Positions 35,300 to 43,610 of a DNA stretch of 64,000 bases are shown here, in pieces (position 1 is the first letter of the stretch; each line of letters begins with the position of its first letter). Origin of the DNA: Priestia endophytica DSM 13796. GTDB taxonomy: Bacteria; Bacillota; Bacilli; Bacillales; Bacillaceae_H. A model generated the notes under the pieces. That model was not told the DNA's origin, ran no database searches, and saw only the letters and a list, made by a program, of their open reading frames with translations. Position numbers and translations under genes: made by a program. Location: positions 124,001-188,000 of the forward strand of contig NZ_FOXX01000008.1 of assembly GCF_900115845.1 (NCBI RefSeq), given 5' to 3'.

Positions 35300-36373
35300 T
35301 TATACACCTTGCTTCTCAACGATCTTTAACCTTTTTATAATCTCATTTGTCACTTCTTCTGTTGTATAATTCCCGCCAACGTCAGGTGTTAAAATGCTGT
35401 CGTTTGTAACGCTTTCTACAACGTCTAATAACATGCCTCCTAATTCTTCTTCCCCAAAATGATCTAACATCATCTTAGCTGTCCAAATTTGTCCAATTGG
35501 ATTAGCTATTCCTTTTCCAACAATATCAGGAGCTGATCCGTGTACAGGCTCAAACATGGAAGGGTATTTACCATTAACATTAATATTTGCTGCTGGAGCA
35601 ATTCCAACGCTTCCCATAATACCAGCACCTAAGTCTGTTAAAATATCTCCAAATAGGTTACTGGCCACAATAACATCAAACTGATGCGGACGAGTAACGA
35701 AAAAAGCAGCGAGCGCATCAATATGTTGAGAATCTGTTTGAATTCCTGGATAATCTTTTGAAACATCTTCAAAAACGCTGTCCCAAAACGGCATAGAATA
35801 ATAAATTCCGTTTGATTTTGTAGCACTTGTGACATGTTTTTTTCTTTTAGACGCTAATTCAAAAGCAAAACGCATCGCTCTTTCAGTCGCTTTCCTTGAA
35901 AAAATAGCATTTTGAATGGCAATCTCATCTTGTCCCTTATAAATGTTTCCGCCAACAGAGCTATACTCTCCTTCACTGTTTTCGCGAACAACAATTAAAT
36001 CAAAATCTTTAGGGTTGAGGAGCGGTGAACGAATCCCTTTTAATACTTTAGCTGGTCTTATATTAATCACTTGTTCAAATTCACGGCGAATTTTAATCAA
36101 CATTCCCCATAATGAAATATGATCGGGAACTAGTTTTAAATTTCCAACAGCTCCTAAAAAGATACTATCAAAGTCTGTTAATTGCTCAAGAGCATTCTCT
36201 GGCATCATTTTTCCATGTGCTAAATAATACTCACAGCTCCATGGAAAATCTGTAAATTCAAACTTCAGTCCTCCGTGAATATCTGCAATCGTTTTCAAAA
36301 CTTCGTTAGCAGCTGGAACAACCTCTTTTCCAATTCCGTCTCCTGGAATAGAAGCAATCTTGAATGTTTTCAT
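35300..36373 (-). CDS. Tartrate/D-malate dehydrogenase
   Basis: 357 residues, beta-decarboxylating dehydrogenase family (isocitrate/isopropylmalate type). IPGDGIGKEVVP at the N-terminus, GAVGNLKLVPDHISLWGML and VINIRPAKVLKGIRSPL are typical of the tartrate/D-malate group; VVRENSEGEYSSVGG is the substrate region, and SNLFGDILTDLGAGIMGS holds metal-binding Asp residues. GSAPDIVGKGIANPIG is the adenine loop. It oxidises and decarboxylates D-malate or tartrate with NAD+. The B. subtilis relative is YcsA. Monocistronic; GAGGGGGAGAG precedes the ATG. Confidence 0.9.
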   Translation of the reverse strand: MKTFKIASIPGDGIGKEVVPAANEVLKTIADIHGGLKFEFTDFPWSCEYYLAHGKMMPENALEQLTDFDSIFLGAVGNLKLVPDHISLWGMLIKIRREFEQVINIRPAKVLKGIRSPLLNPKDFDLIVVRENSEGEYSSVGGNIYKGQDEIAIQNAIFSRKATERAMRFAFELASKRKKHVTSATKSNGIYYSMPFWDSVFEDVSKDYPGIQTDSQHIDALAAFFVTRPHQFDVIVASNLFGDILTDLGAGIMGSVGIAPAANINVNGKYPSMFEPVHGSAPDIVGKGIANPIGQIWTAKMMLDHFGEEELGGMLLDVVESVTNDSILTPDVGGNYTTEEVTNEIIKRLKIVEKQGV

Positions 36374-36518
36374 TCTCTCTCCCCCTCTTTTAAATGCAGG
36401 ACTCTTTCATAATAAAGATAATGAAGAATACAGTGTCCGGTCGACTGTATCTGGCTCTATTTTATAGATGAATTTCCTTTTAAGCAACAATTTTCTTAAT
36501 TTTTAATTATAACAACAT

Positions 36519-36546
36519 AAAAAAAGAGCATAATAAACGCTCTTTT
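36519..36546 (-). terminator. Terminator of the SnoaL-like gene
   Basis: AAAAAGAGC-ataataaac-GCTCTTTT, overlapping the stop codon. Confidence 0.7.
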
Positions 36547-36937
36547 AGTCCTTTTTATATGTTTGAAACATCTTTGTATTGTCAGGGACATTTTCGAGAT
36601 AAATGATTTTCCCACCCTCATCTAGCTTTGCGATATCTTTGCCTTCCTGTGTATAAACTTCCCCAGAAGCCCGCTTTCCACAAACGGCCCACCGTGTCTC
36701 ATACGTACGAGTTTCATCACCCTGAACTTTTTCCCATCCTTGATACATATGTTTAAGATCTTTATTTTCTGTGTAAACCATCTTGACAAAATTGCGCCAG
36801 TTTTTAATCCCAGCCTGCTTATAGCCATTTAGCACAAACTCCATATCATCTGTAAATAAATCAGCAAGCTGTTCAAATGCTTCCTCACTTGTTCTAGATT
36901 GATCAAATAGCATAAAGTACTTCTCTAAGTTTTCCAT
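36545..36937 (-). CDS. SnoaL-like/NTF2-fold small protein
   Basis: 130 residues. A single cone-shaped NTF2-like domain is suggested by an N-terminal helix pair (FDQSRTSEEAFEQLADLF), TDDMEFVLNG and alternating beta strands with ETRWAVCGKRASGEVYTQEG. Many Bacillus relatives are annotated only as nuclear transport factor 2 family; ligand and role are unknown. Start set at ATG 36937 because GGAG lies five bases upstream. Transcribed alone. Confidence 0.7.
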   Translation of the reverse strand: MENLEKYFMLFDQSRTSEEAFEQLADLFTDDMEFVLNGYKQAGIKNWRNFVKMVYTENKDLKHMYQGWEKVQGDETRTYETRWAVCGKRASGEVYTQEGKDIAKLDEGGKIIYLENVPDNTKMFQTYKKD

Positions 36938-37186
36938 AGTAGCTCCTTTTTTCCTCAAGGGTTGGCTATATCTTTTCCCAAATAACAGCTTAGCATAACA
37001 AAAGAGAAAGGGGAAAAAGATAAGCTTCTCGGAAAGTAAGATAAGTAAAAAGTTCACTTATCTTTATTACTTCTCTCAAAAGAGTAATCTCTCGATAATT
37101 CGGACATAATTTACAAGAGTTCAAAAATAAAATTTCTACTTAGAGTTTAATGCTAATTCCCGTAATTTATTGAATAAGGTGATAAA

Positions 37187-37753
37187 TTGAAAACGAAATT
37201 AATCTTAATTCTTAGTATAACTTCTGTAATCTTTATGACCGCTTTATTTATCTTTTATCTTATTAAAGGGGATATTTCTCGTTGGGAAGTAGCGCTAGGA
37301 GGCATATTTGTAAGTGCGTTACCTCTGTTATTATTGTTTTCAAAAAACATCCCTTTTCCCGCTTTGATTATTATTGGTTATTATCTTTTTCTCTTCTGTA
37401 CGTTATTTTTAGGTTCTATTGAAGAGTTTTATGGCCGCTTTAAATGGTGGGATTCGACTCTTCACTTTTATAAAGGGATCTTTATGGGCGCTATAGCCAT
37501 TTCACTGTATAAATTATGTATCCCTAAGCAAACACGCGATCATGTTTCTAAATGGATCCTCTTTCTTTTCGTGCTTTCTGTTTCGGTGAATGCAACAGCT
37601 TTATGGGAAATTTATGAGTTTGTAGGAGATTTAACTTTTACACGTACAATGCAATCAGGAGGCAATACGGACACTATGTATGACATGATTATAGGAATAG
37701 TAGGGGGTCTCCTCGTTGCTATTTATTCTATAGTACGAAGAAAAACACTATAA
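37187..37753 (+). CDS. YjdF/DUF2238-like membrane protein, first paralogue
   Basis: 188 residues with five to six membrane segments. Conserved features shared with the next gene: WWDSTLHFYKGIFMGAIA, WEIYEF near residue 140, and GGNTDTMYDMIIGIVGG close to the end. The acidic residues in WWD and DTMxD, within or near membrane segments, look functional. The family is found widely but its role is unknown. Starts with TTG, preceded by AAGGTG. The stop is 20 bases before the paralogue, so they form an operon. Confidence 0.7.
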   Translation: MKTKLILILSITSVIFMTALFIFYLIKGDISRWEVALGGIFVSALPLLLLFSKNIPFPALIIIGYYLFLFCTLFLGSIEEFYGRFKWWDSTLHFYKGIFMGAIAISLYKLCIPKQTRDHVSKWILFLFVLSVSVNATALWEIYEFVGDLTFTRTMQSGGNTDTMYDMIIGIVGGLLVAIYSIVRRKTL

Positions 37754-37773
37754 ATAAATATGGAGGTGTAAAA

Positions 37774-38352
37774 ATGAATCGCAAACTTGTTCTATTATTG
37801 AGTGTCATTTATGTCATTTTCATGGGAAGTTTAGCTGTATTTCTTTACGTAGATGATAAATCATTTAAAGCATTGGTTGCTATAGGAGGGGTTATCTGTG
37901 GACTCATTCCTCTTCTGCTTGCTCTATTTACTAAGTTTACCTTTAATTTACCTCTTGTTATCTCTTACTTAATTTTCTTATTTTGCTCACAGTATTTAGG
38001 TTCTATTTTAGGGTGGTATGGACTAGGTTGGTGGGATACATTTTTACACTTAATAAGTGGAGCTCTCATTGCTTTTCTTGCGATTGCTTTGTATGAAAGA
38101 CTCATACATAGAAGTGCAGGGAAAAGCATATCCTCATGGTTTGTTTTTCTCTTTGTTTTTTCTTTTGCTGCTCTTGGGGGTATCCTATGGGAGATTTATG
38201 AATTTAGTTCAGATCAATTCTTTGGGATGACTCTGCAAGGAGGCGGAAATAAAGATACGATGGTTGATTTAGTTGCTGATACGGTTGGAGGTCTTATTAT
38301 CGCAATATGGGCAGGAATACGAACAAAAGTGAAAAAGAGTAAATTGAACTAA
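37774..38352 (+). CDS. YjdF/DUF2238-like membrane protein, second paralogue
   Basis: 192 residues, similar layout to the preceding protein: GWWDTFLHLISGALIAFLAI, WEIYEFSSDQFFG, GGGNKDTMVDLVADTVGGLI. An excellent GGAGG site precedes the ATG by seven bases. The two genes came from a tandem duplication but have diverged strongly (perhaps a third of residues shared by eye), so it is old and the products may form a heteromer. Substrate and role unknown. Ends with KKSKLN, a basic tail. Confidence 0.72.
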   Translation: MNRKLVLLLSVIYVIFMGSLAVFLYVDDKSFKALVAIGGVICGLIPLLLALFTKFTFNLPLVISYLIFLFCSQYLGSILGWYGLGWWDTFLHLISGALIAFLAIALYERLIHRSAGKSISSWFVFLFVFSFAALGGILWEIYEFSSDQFFGMTLQGGGNKDTMVDLVADTVGGLIIAIWAGIRTKVKKSKLN

Positions 38353-38461
38353 CCCCCTTCCCTTAAGATCTTACATCTAAAGAAAGTACTGCAGGAATTT
38401 TACATTTGTAAAAGAAAAAGAAGACTTAGATAGATAAGTGTCTAATCCTCTCCTTCAGTAT

Positions 38462-38493
38462 TGCTGTAATATCAGAAAAGTGATATTACAGCA
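38462..38493 (+). terminator. Perfect inverted repeat downstream of the YjdF-like pair
   Basis: TGCTGTAATATCA-gaaaag-TGATATTACAGCA, 13-bp stem with a weak T tail (TCTTC). It could end the YjdF-like transcript 110 bases after the stop codon. Confidence 0.55.
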
Positions 38494-38626
38494 TCTTCAT
38501 GATGTGTAGCATGACATTTTCCAAACGTATACAGTTAATGTTTCTTGTGGAAAAGAGCCTTCCAACAGAATCCTAAAGCTAAACACACATAAAGAATATA
38601 TACAATAGGAATCAAGACTTAAATGG

Positions 38627-38656
38627 TTGATATTCATTAAAAAATGAGGGTATAAT
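38627..38656 (+). promoter_or_regulatory. Promoter of the antisense RNA
   Basis: TTGATA (38627-38632), 18-bp spacer, TATAAT (38651-38656). It faces the 3' end of the small toxin gene on the other strand and no protein gene follows it. Confidence 0.75.
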
Positions 38657-38662
38657 GAAAGT

Positions 38663-38809
38663 AAGAAAAGAGCGCTGGCTGCAACCAACGCTCTCTGTAC
38701 AGTTTCACTGCTAGAAGAGCAGTGGTCCACATATCATATAAAGAGTACTGAAAAAAGTAATACTCCCTTTATACTTTAGTAGGGCTAAAGGGTGATATTA
38801 CTTTTTTTT
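38663..38809 (+). ncRNA. Candidate type I antitoxin RNA (RatA-like)
   Basis: Predicted transcript of about 145 bases from the TTGATA/TATAAT promoter to a strong terminator ending in eight T. Two hairpins are visible: AGAGCG ... CGCTCT (about 38669-38694), and CACTGCT-agaag-AGCAGTG (38706-38724). Its last ~60 bases are complementary to the 3' end and terminator of the toxin mRNA, the arrangement known for txpA/RatA and bsrE-type pairs in B. subtilis. Boundaries are estimates. Confidence 0.65.
38752..38809. terminator. Shared bidirectional terminator of toxin and antitoxin
   Basis: AAAAAAGTAATA plus CTCCCTTTA pair with TAAAGGGTGA plus TATTACTTTTTTTT. Both strands have T-tracts, so each RNA ends within the other's complement. 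Confidence 0.8.
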
Positions 38810-38884
38810 CGTGACAGCAATAATCGCAACAACAAGAGTAGATAACGAAATAGCAATTGTCATCGCTTCATACACAGTCAACAT
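38798..38884 (-). CDS. Holin-like type I toxin, 28 residues
   Basis: 28 codons from ATG 38884 to TAA 38798. The start MLTVYEAMTIAI, a single hydrophobic helix and a basic VTKKK end match the putative holin-like toxin family (Hol-Tox; related to TxpA, BsrE and BsrG of Bacillus), which insert in the membrane and depolarise or disturb it. The G-rich ribosome binding site (AAAGGGGGTGG) is buried in a hairpin (38885-38922), a feature typical of type I toxin mRNAs. An extended -10 promoter lies upstream, and an antisense RNA covers the 3' end. Too short for normal gene callers. Confidence 0.8.
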   Translation of the reverse strand: MLTVYEAMTIAISLSTLVVAIIAVTKKK

Positions 38885-38922
38885 GCAGGGCACCACCCCC
38901 TTTACTTCGGGAGTACCGCTGC
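38885..38922 (-). promoter_or_regulatory. Toxin mRNA 5' hairpin sequestering the ribosome binding site
   Basis: On the minus strand GCAGC-GGTAC-TCCC pairs with GGGG-GTGCC-CTGC (with U-G pairs), closing directly against the ATG and including the G-rich site. Confidence 0.6.
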
Positions 38923-38947
38923 TCACCCTAAAAAACTGTACTCTATT

Positions 38948-38956
38948 ATTATATCA
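38948..38956 (-). promoter_or_regulatory. Extended -10 promoter of the toxin gene
   Basis: TGATATAAT on the minus strand (TGN plus TATAAT). The -35 region is poor, as tolerated by extended -10 promoters. Confidence 0.6.
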
Positions 38957-39034
38957 TATAGGCCTTTGTTATTTCATAAAAGCGAACATATTTTCTGGTG
39001 AATAGTTTTGTTTTTTAGAGACGTTTCCCTCTTC

Positions 39035-39487
39035 TCAAATATTCAGTTCGTAATGCTTCCACTGTGACTCTATTCCTCCCATTTTTGCGTATAGTTTTTG
39101 AGCTACAACATTATCTTTCGCTGTCTCCCATGTCATACCTGCATATTCATGTTCCTTAACATATGTAAAACATGCTTGAAAAAGCCGCTCTCCTACTTTT
39201 TTTCCTCGATATGAAGGAGAAACATATAAATCATTTAAAATAGCGTTCTTTTGTAAACTAAGCGTGCTGAATGAAAAATAGAGAGTTGCAAAGCCAATAA
39301 GCTCTCCTTTATGCTCGGCAACATATTGCACACCTTGACTTTGATGGGCTAGTAAATATGTAAAATGTTGTTTAATTTTTTCAACTGGCTGCTTTCTTTG
39401 ATAAAAGTCAACAATGTACTCCTTCATTAATGGAACCATTTTTAAAGTATCTTCTTGAACTACTAAACGAATCGTAATAGAATTCAT
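39035..39487 (-). CDS. GNAT-family N-acetyltransferase
   Basis: 150 residues, one GNAT domain. AILNDLYVSPSYRGKKVGERLFQA (partly cited) is the beta4/acetyl-CoA loop with RGKKVG, followed by GMTWETAKDNVVAQKLYAKMG for motif B. The ending WKHYELNI is common in this group. Substrate unknown. It is divergent from the MocR-type regulator, with about 120 bp between, so that regulator could control it. Confidence 0.85.
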   Translation of the reverse strand: MNSITIRLVVQEDTLKMVPLMKEYIVDFYQRKQPVEKIKQHFTYLLAHQSQGVQYVAEHKGELIGFATLYFSFSTLSLQKNAILNDLYVSPSYRGKKVGERLFQACFTYVKEHEYAGMTWETAKDNVVAQKLYAKMGGIESQWKHYELNI

Positions 39488-39610
39488 ATAGTTTCCCTCC
39501 TAAAGCGTATGCTTGATTTTCTATAACTTTTATTATAAAAACCCCTCATTGCTTACAAAAGAGACAGTTTATAAAAATTATTTAGGTACAGAATAATGGA
39601 GGTTCTTACA

Positions 39611-41005
39611 GTGGTTAATATAACTCCCTTTATAAAAAAGGATAGTGGTCCTTTATATGTTCAAGTATACGACGATTTAAGAACAAAAATTTTGAAAGGA
39701 AAGATCCCTTTCGGTAGTAAGCTTCCCTCAATTAGAGGACTTGCCAGACATTTGCATGTTAGCAATAATACAATTTCACTTGCTTATGATTTACTCGCTG
39801 ATGAAGGCTTTATCGAGCGGAAACCACGAAGCGGAATATATGTTAAAAAGCAAGTAGAGGATGTTTTCCCTTTTTCACATTCCTCAGAAGATGATAGGAA
39901 AGTAGAATACAAGCCTTCACCTCGCTATAATTTTCGCTATGGAACATTAGAATCTACCCTTTTCCCTTCTAAAACTTTTCATAACATCGCAAATGCCGTC
40001 TACGCTGAGAGGCAACAAGAATTGTTTACATATGGAGATGTTCAAGGGGAATTTGGGCTTCGCAAAGAGCTTTATCACTACTTAATAAATTCAAGAGGTG
40101 TCAAGTGTGTTCCCGAACAAATTATTATCACCTCTGGAACACAACAAAGCCTAATCCTACTTTCTCAAATTTTAAATCTGCAAGACAAGCTAATAGGATT
40201 TGAAGAACCTGGCTACAACGGAGCACGAATTATATTTGAAAATTTGAATGTAGATGTAGAGCCTCTTCCTATAAAAAAGGATGGACTTAGTATTGAAGAA
40301 CTTTACAAAACTAATCCTTATGCTGTTTACGTTACACCATCTCATCAGTTTCCGACAGGCGTCATTATGACACAGAAAAAGCGTGAACAGCTGCTTCAGT
40401 GGGCTAGAGACCATAATTCTTTTATTATAGAAGATGATTATGATAGTGAATTTAGGTATGTAGGAAAACCTATCCAATCGATTCAAGGAATGGATGAAGC
40501 GGAGAAAGTCATTTATCTTGGTACTTTTTCTAAACTTCTTCTTCCAGCAATGCGAATGAGCTACATCGTACTTCCTTCTCCTTTATTAAGCATCTATAAA
40601 GAGCGCTTCTCTCTTTATGAACAAACAGTTCCTCGCTTACAACAATGGATTATGGAAGCTTTTATGAAGACAAATTATTTAGATAAACATATTGCTAGAA
40701 TGAGAAATGCTTACCGAAAAAAGCATACTACTCTTATATCAGAAATAAACAAAAGGTTTGATGCTAATAAATTTGAGATCCTTGGAGAATGTTCAGGGTT
40801 ACATATATTAGTAAAAGTGTACGGAAAAAGTGAAGAAGAACTTATTAAACTAGCCTCTTCAAAAGACGTTAAAGTTTACCCAACAAATCCTTATTGGAAA
40901 AGAAAACCTCAATGTGAAACAGGGACTGTATTATTAGGCTTCGGATCGTTGTCTGAGGAAGAAATTAAACAAGGAGTGTCCATTTTGTCTGAGGTATGGA
41001 TGTAG
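39611..41005 (+). CDS. MocR/PdxR-type GntR regulator with aminotransferase domain
   Basis: 464 residues. N-terminal GntR winged helix (LYVQVYDDLRTKILKGKIPF, KLPSIRGLARHLHVSNNTIS), linker, then a fold-type I aminotransferase domain with the PLP lysine in LGTFSKLLLPAMRMSY (~300) and IIEDDYDSEFRY. Regulators of this family sense PLP or amino compounds such as GABA or taurine. Target candidates: the divergent GNAT gene or itself. GTG 39611 is chosen because GGAGG lies eight bases upstream; the ATG five codons earlier overlaps that site. Confidence 0.9.
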   Translation: MVNITPFIKKDSGPLYVQVYDDLRTKILKGKIPFGSKLPSIRGLARHLHVSNNTISLAYDLLADEGFIERKPRSGIYVKKQVEDVFPFSHSSEDDRKVEYKPSPRYNFRYGTLESTLFPSKTFHNIANAVYAERQQELFTYGDVQGEFGLRKELYHYLINSRGVKCVPEQIIITSGTQQSLILLSQILNLQDKLIGFEEPGYNGARIIFENLNVDVEPLPIKKDGLSIEELYKTNPYAVYVTPSHQFPTGVIMTQKKREQLLQWARDHNSFIIEDDYDSEFRYVGKPIQSIQGMDEAEKVIYLGTFSKLLLPAMRMSYIVLPSPLLSIYKERFSLYEQTVPRLQQWIMEAFMKTNYLDKHIARMRNAYRKKHTTLISEINKRFDANKFEILGECSGLHILVKVYGKSEEELIKLASSKDVKVYPTNPYWKRKPQCETGTVLLGFGSLSEEEIKQGVSILSEVWM

Positions 41006-41022
41006 GATTTCTCCTCTCCTTG

Positions 41023-41057
41023 AAAAGCCCCTATATCCTTAGCATATAGGGGTTTTA
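41023..41057. terminator. Bidirectional terminator after the MocR gene and Kip operon
   Basis: CCCCTATAT-ccttagc-ATATAGGGG flanked by AAAA and TTTT; it overlaps the last codon of the IclR gene. Confidence 0.85.
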
Positions 41058-41813
41058 TGGAATGTTGTATCCTAGCTTTTTAGAAATCAAGTTTGCTCCT
41101 GAAGTGACTTTTTTAATAAGGATTGGGAGCCTTTCTTCTCCATACCTTCCCTCAATTCCAGCAATACTAAGGCCTGCTATCACCTCTCCTTTATGATTAA
41201 AAATAGGAGCGCTGATTGCTGTTGTATAATTCTCAAGTTCTGAAATGCTTACTGTGTAGCCTTCCCTTTTTGATTGTGCTAATATTTTTCTTAATTTTTC
41301 TTTATCTGTAATTGTCCCAATCCCAATTTGTTCTAGCTCTACGTGCTCTAAGTAGGCTTCTCGTTCTTCCTCTGGCAAATAAGCTAGAATAATACGAGAG
41401 CATGCTCCTGCATAAAGAGGAGATCGCCTTCCAACAGACGTGTACAGTCGAACAGGTTGAAGTGTATCTACTTTTTCGATATACATTGCTTCGTTTCCAT
41501 CTCTAATAATTAAATTTACCGCTTCTTCTACATCATCTCGAAGTTGTTCCATAATGGGTTTTGCAATTATTCTTATATCTAATCGATTTGCCACAAGTTG
41601 TCCAAACTGTAAAAAAAGAAGCCCTAAAGAATAAAAGCCGTCTTTATCTTTTGTTAAAAACCCCATTTCTTCAAGTGAGCCAACCATACGATGTAGTGAT
41701 GTTTTTGGAATTTCCGAGTAAGTTAGCATTTCTGTAAAAGTAAGCTTAGAATGCTTAATAAAAAGATTTAAGATTTGCATGGATTTAACGACCGTTTTAT
41801 TATTTGTGTGCAT
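41055..41813 (-). CDS. kipR: IclR-family regulator KipR
   Basis: 252 residues. N-terminal winged HTH (ILNLFIKHSKLTFTEM, SEIPKTSLHRMVGSLEEMGF), then an IclR effector domain with YIEKVDTLQPVRLYTSVGRR, LYAGACSRIILAYL and ISAPIFNHKGEVIAGLSIAG. It is the last gene of the pxpA-ycsG-ycsI-pxpB-pxpC operon, exactly as kipR is in B. subtilis, where KipR represses the operon. Two palindromes upstream of pxpA are candidate sites. Confidence 0.9.
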   Translation of the reverse strand: MHTNNKTVVKSMQILNLFIKHSKLTFTEMLTYSEIPKTSLHRMVGSLEEMGFLTKDKDGFYSLGLLFLQFGQLVANRLDIRIIAKPIMEQLRDDVEEAVNLIIRDGNEAMYIEKVDTLQPVRLYTSVGRRSPLYAGACSRIILAYLPEEEREAYLEHVELEQIGIGTITDKEKLRKILAQSKREGYTVSISELENYTTAISAPIFNHKGEVIAGLSIAGIEGRYGEERLPILIKKVTSGANLISKKLGYNIP

Positions 41814-41834
41814 TTTCTCTTCTCCCTCATGTCC

Positions 41835-42836
41835 CTACTCTAACCTTTTCGAAGCTAACAAAATACCCATCTTTAATTTATAAAGTTCTTGCTCCTTCTC
41901 TAAATACAACTTTTCCGCTTCTTTTAAAGACACATAGGTGAAAGTGACCGATTCACCAGGCTTTTTCTGAGCAATGAGTGGTAAATCAGTTGTAATGACT
42001 TGGGCAATTTTAGGGTATCCTCCTGTTGTTTGTCTATCTGCTAATAAAATAATGGGGTTTCCGTCAGGGGGAACTTGAATGGATCCTTGAGATACAGCTT
42101 CTGATAAAAGTTCTTTTGCCTCTTTTAATTGAAGGGAAGGTCCTTCCATCCTATATCCCATGCGATCTGATTGTGTTGATACCTTAAAAGGCTTCTCTGT
42201 GAATTCTTGCTGACTTTTTGACGAAAAAAAGTCAAATTGACTGCCATGTACTACTCGAATGCTATCATTATTTGCTATCGGAACAAACTTTTCATAGTGA
42301 ACAGACCACTGAGACGTTATGGCCCCTTCTCCAATATTTTGAGATAAAAAGGAAGGTCTTTCATTTAATACGTGAGCAAAATGCAATTCGTCCCCTTCCT
42401 TTAGAGCTCTTCCTTTGAATCCACCAATCTCACCGCGTAAATACGTACTTTTACTTTCTAAAACTTTCTCAAGTTGAAATCCACCTTTAATCGTTAAATA
42501 CGCTCGGCAGCCCCTTTTACATTGACCGAATTTAATGGTGCTCCCCTTTTTCACAAATATGGGTTTCCACATTGGAATAGCTTCACCATTGACAGCTGGA
42601 GACAAATCACCTCCTGTAATAGCAACTACACAGTCTTTTTCTACTTGTAAAAGAGGGCCCATTAACGTAATTTCCAGTCCTGCTTCATTCTCGTCATTCC
42701 CAACAAGCAAGTTTGCTATTCTAAGAGAGTAAGAATCCATTGCACCGCTTACAATAACTCCATATTTCTGAAAACCTCTTCTCCCAAGGTCCTGAACAGA
42801 TGTAAGTAATCCTTGCTTTATGACACGTAAGCTCAT
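41835..42836 (-). CDS. pxpC: 5-oxoprolinase subunit C / KipA
   Basis: 333 residues, biotin-dependent carboxyltransferase-like family (AHS2). Conserved: GLLTSVQDLGRRGFQKYGV, GAMDSYSLRIANLLVGNDEN, LEITLMGP, TQSDRMGYRMEGP, GSIQVPPDGNPIILLADRQT and TGGYPKIAQVI. With PxpA and PxpB it makes an ATP-dependent 5-oxoprolinase. In B. subtilis the same protein (KipA) binds KipI and counteracts its inhibition of the sporulation kinase KinA. Its start overlaps the pxpB stop by four bases (ATGA), showing translational coupling. Confidence 0.93.
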   Translation of the reverse strand: MSLRVIKQGLLTSVQDLGRRGFQKYGVIVSGAMDSYSLRIANLLVGNDENEAGLEITLMGPLLQVEKDCVVAITGGDLSPAVNGEAIPMWKPIFVKKGSTIKFGQCKRGCRAYLTIKGGFQLEKVLESKSTYLRGEIGGFKGRALKEGDELHFAHVLNERPSFLSQNIGEGAITSQWSVHYEKFVPIANNDSIRVVHGSQFDFFSSKSQQEFTEKPFKVSTQSDRMGYRMEGPSLQLKEAKELLSEAVSQGSIQVPPDGNPIILLADRQTTGGYPKIAQVITTDLPLIAQKKPGESVTFTYVSLKEAEKLYLEKEQELYKLKMGILLASKRLE

Positions 42837-43594
42837 TTTTCTCCCTCTTTTCGCTTTATTTCTTCATATTCTTCTTGTGAGATCGAAACGAACTTCACTC
42901 TATCTCCTGCTTGAAGTAAGCTTGGTGGCTTTTGATTTGGAAGAAAGAGCTGGATAGGAGTTTGACCGATAAGTTGCCATCCACCAGGGGTTGAAATTGG
43001 ATAAACGCCTGTTTGCATTCCAGCAATTCCAACGCTTCCTGCTGGAATAGAGGCTCTTGGTGATGAACGTCTTGGTGTTGCAATTTTTTCAGATAAACCA
43101 CCTAAAAAAGGAAAACCAGGTGCAAAACCAATCATATAAGCTAAATATTCTCCATTTGAATGAATATGAATGACTTCTTCCTTCGTTAAATTATTATATT
43201 TGGCAACATGGTCAAGGTCTGGACCATAATCTCCTCCATAACAAACAGGGATTGACACTTGACGATGTTTTAAATCCCCTTCGTCAGACACTTCATTTAA
43301 TTTTTCGTTTATAAGAGTTGAAACGATTTCAAAAGGAGAAATAAAGTCTTTTATTGTACGCTCCTTATTTGCTTTTATAACTTGGAGTGGCTCATAAAAA
43401 ATCGTTACATTTGTAAATGCCGGCACACACTCAATAAACCCTTGAAATGGATGAGCTTCTAATGTATCTATAAACATTTTAATTTTCTTATGAATTTGAT
43501 AGTCAATACGTTCTCCAAATGTAACAACAATAGCTGAGTCACCGAGTGGTGAAAGTGTTGTTTGCTGAACTAAATCTGTTTTGGTTGAACTCAT
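42833..43594 (-). CDS. pxpB: 5-oxoprolinase subunit B / KipI
   Basis: 253 residues (AHS1 family). PLGDSAIVVTFGERID opens the protein; the conserved C-terminal region has HSNGEYLAYMIGFAPGFPFLGG, PRRSSPRASIPAGSVGIAG and GVYPISTPGGWQLIGQTP. Partner of PxpC in 5-oxoproline hydrolysis; as KipI it inhibits KinA in B. subtilis. Start at ATG 43594 (AGAGGTG upstream) rather than an in-frame upstream start that would overlap ycsI. Confidence 0.92.
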   Translation of the reverse strand: MSSTKTDLVQQTTLSPLGDSAIVVTFGERIDYQIHKKIKMFIDTLEAHPFQGFIECVPAFTNVTIFYEPLQVIKANKERTIKDFISPFEIVSTLINEKLNEVSDEGDLKHRQVSIPVCYGGDYGPDLDHVAKYNNLTKEEVIHIHSNGEYLAYMIGFAPGFPFLGGLSEKIATPRRSSPRASIPAGSVGIAGMQTGVYPISTPGGWQLIGQTPIQLFLPNQKPPSLLQAGDRVKFVSISQEEYEEIKRKEGEK

Positions 43595-43610
43595 ATTTTC
43601 ACCTCTTTTT

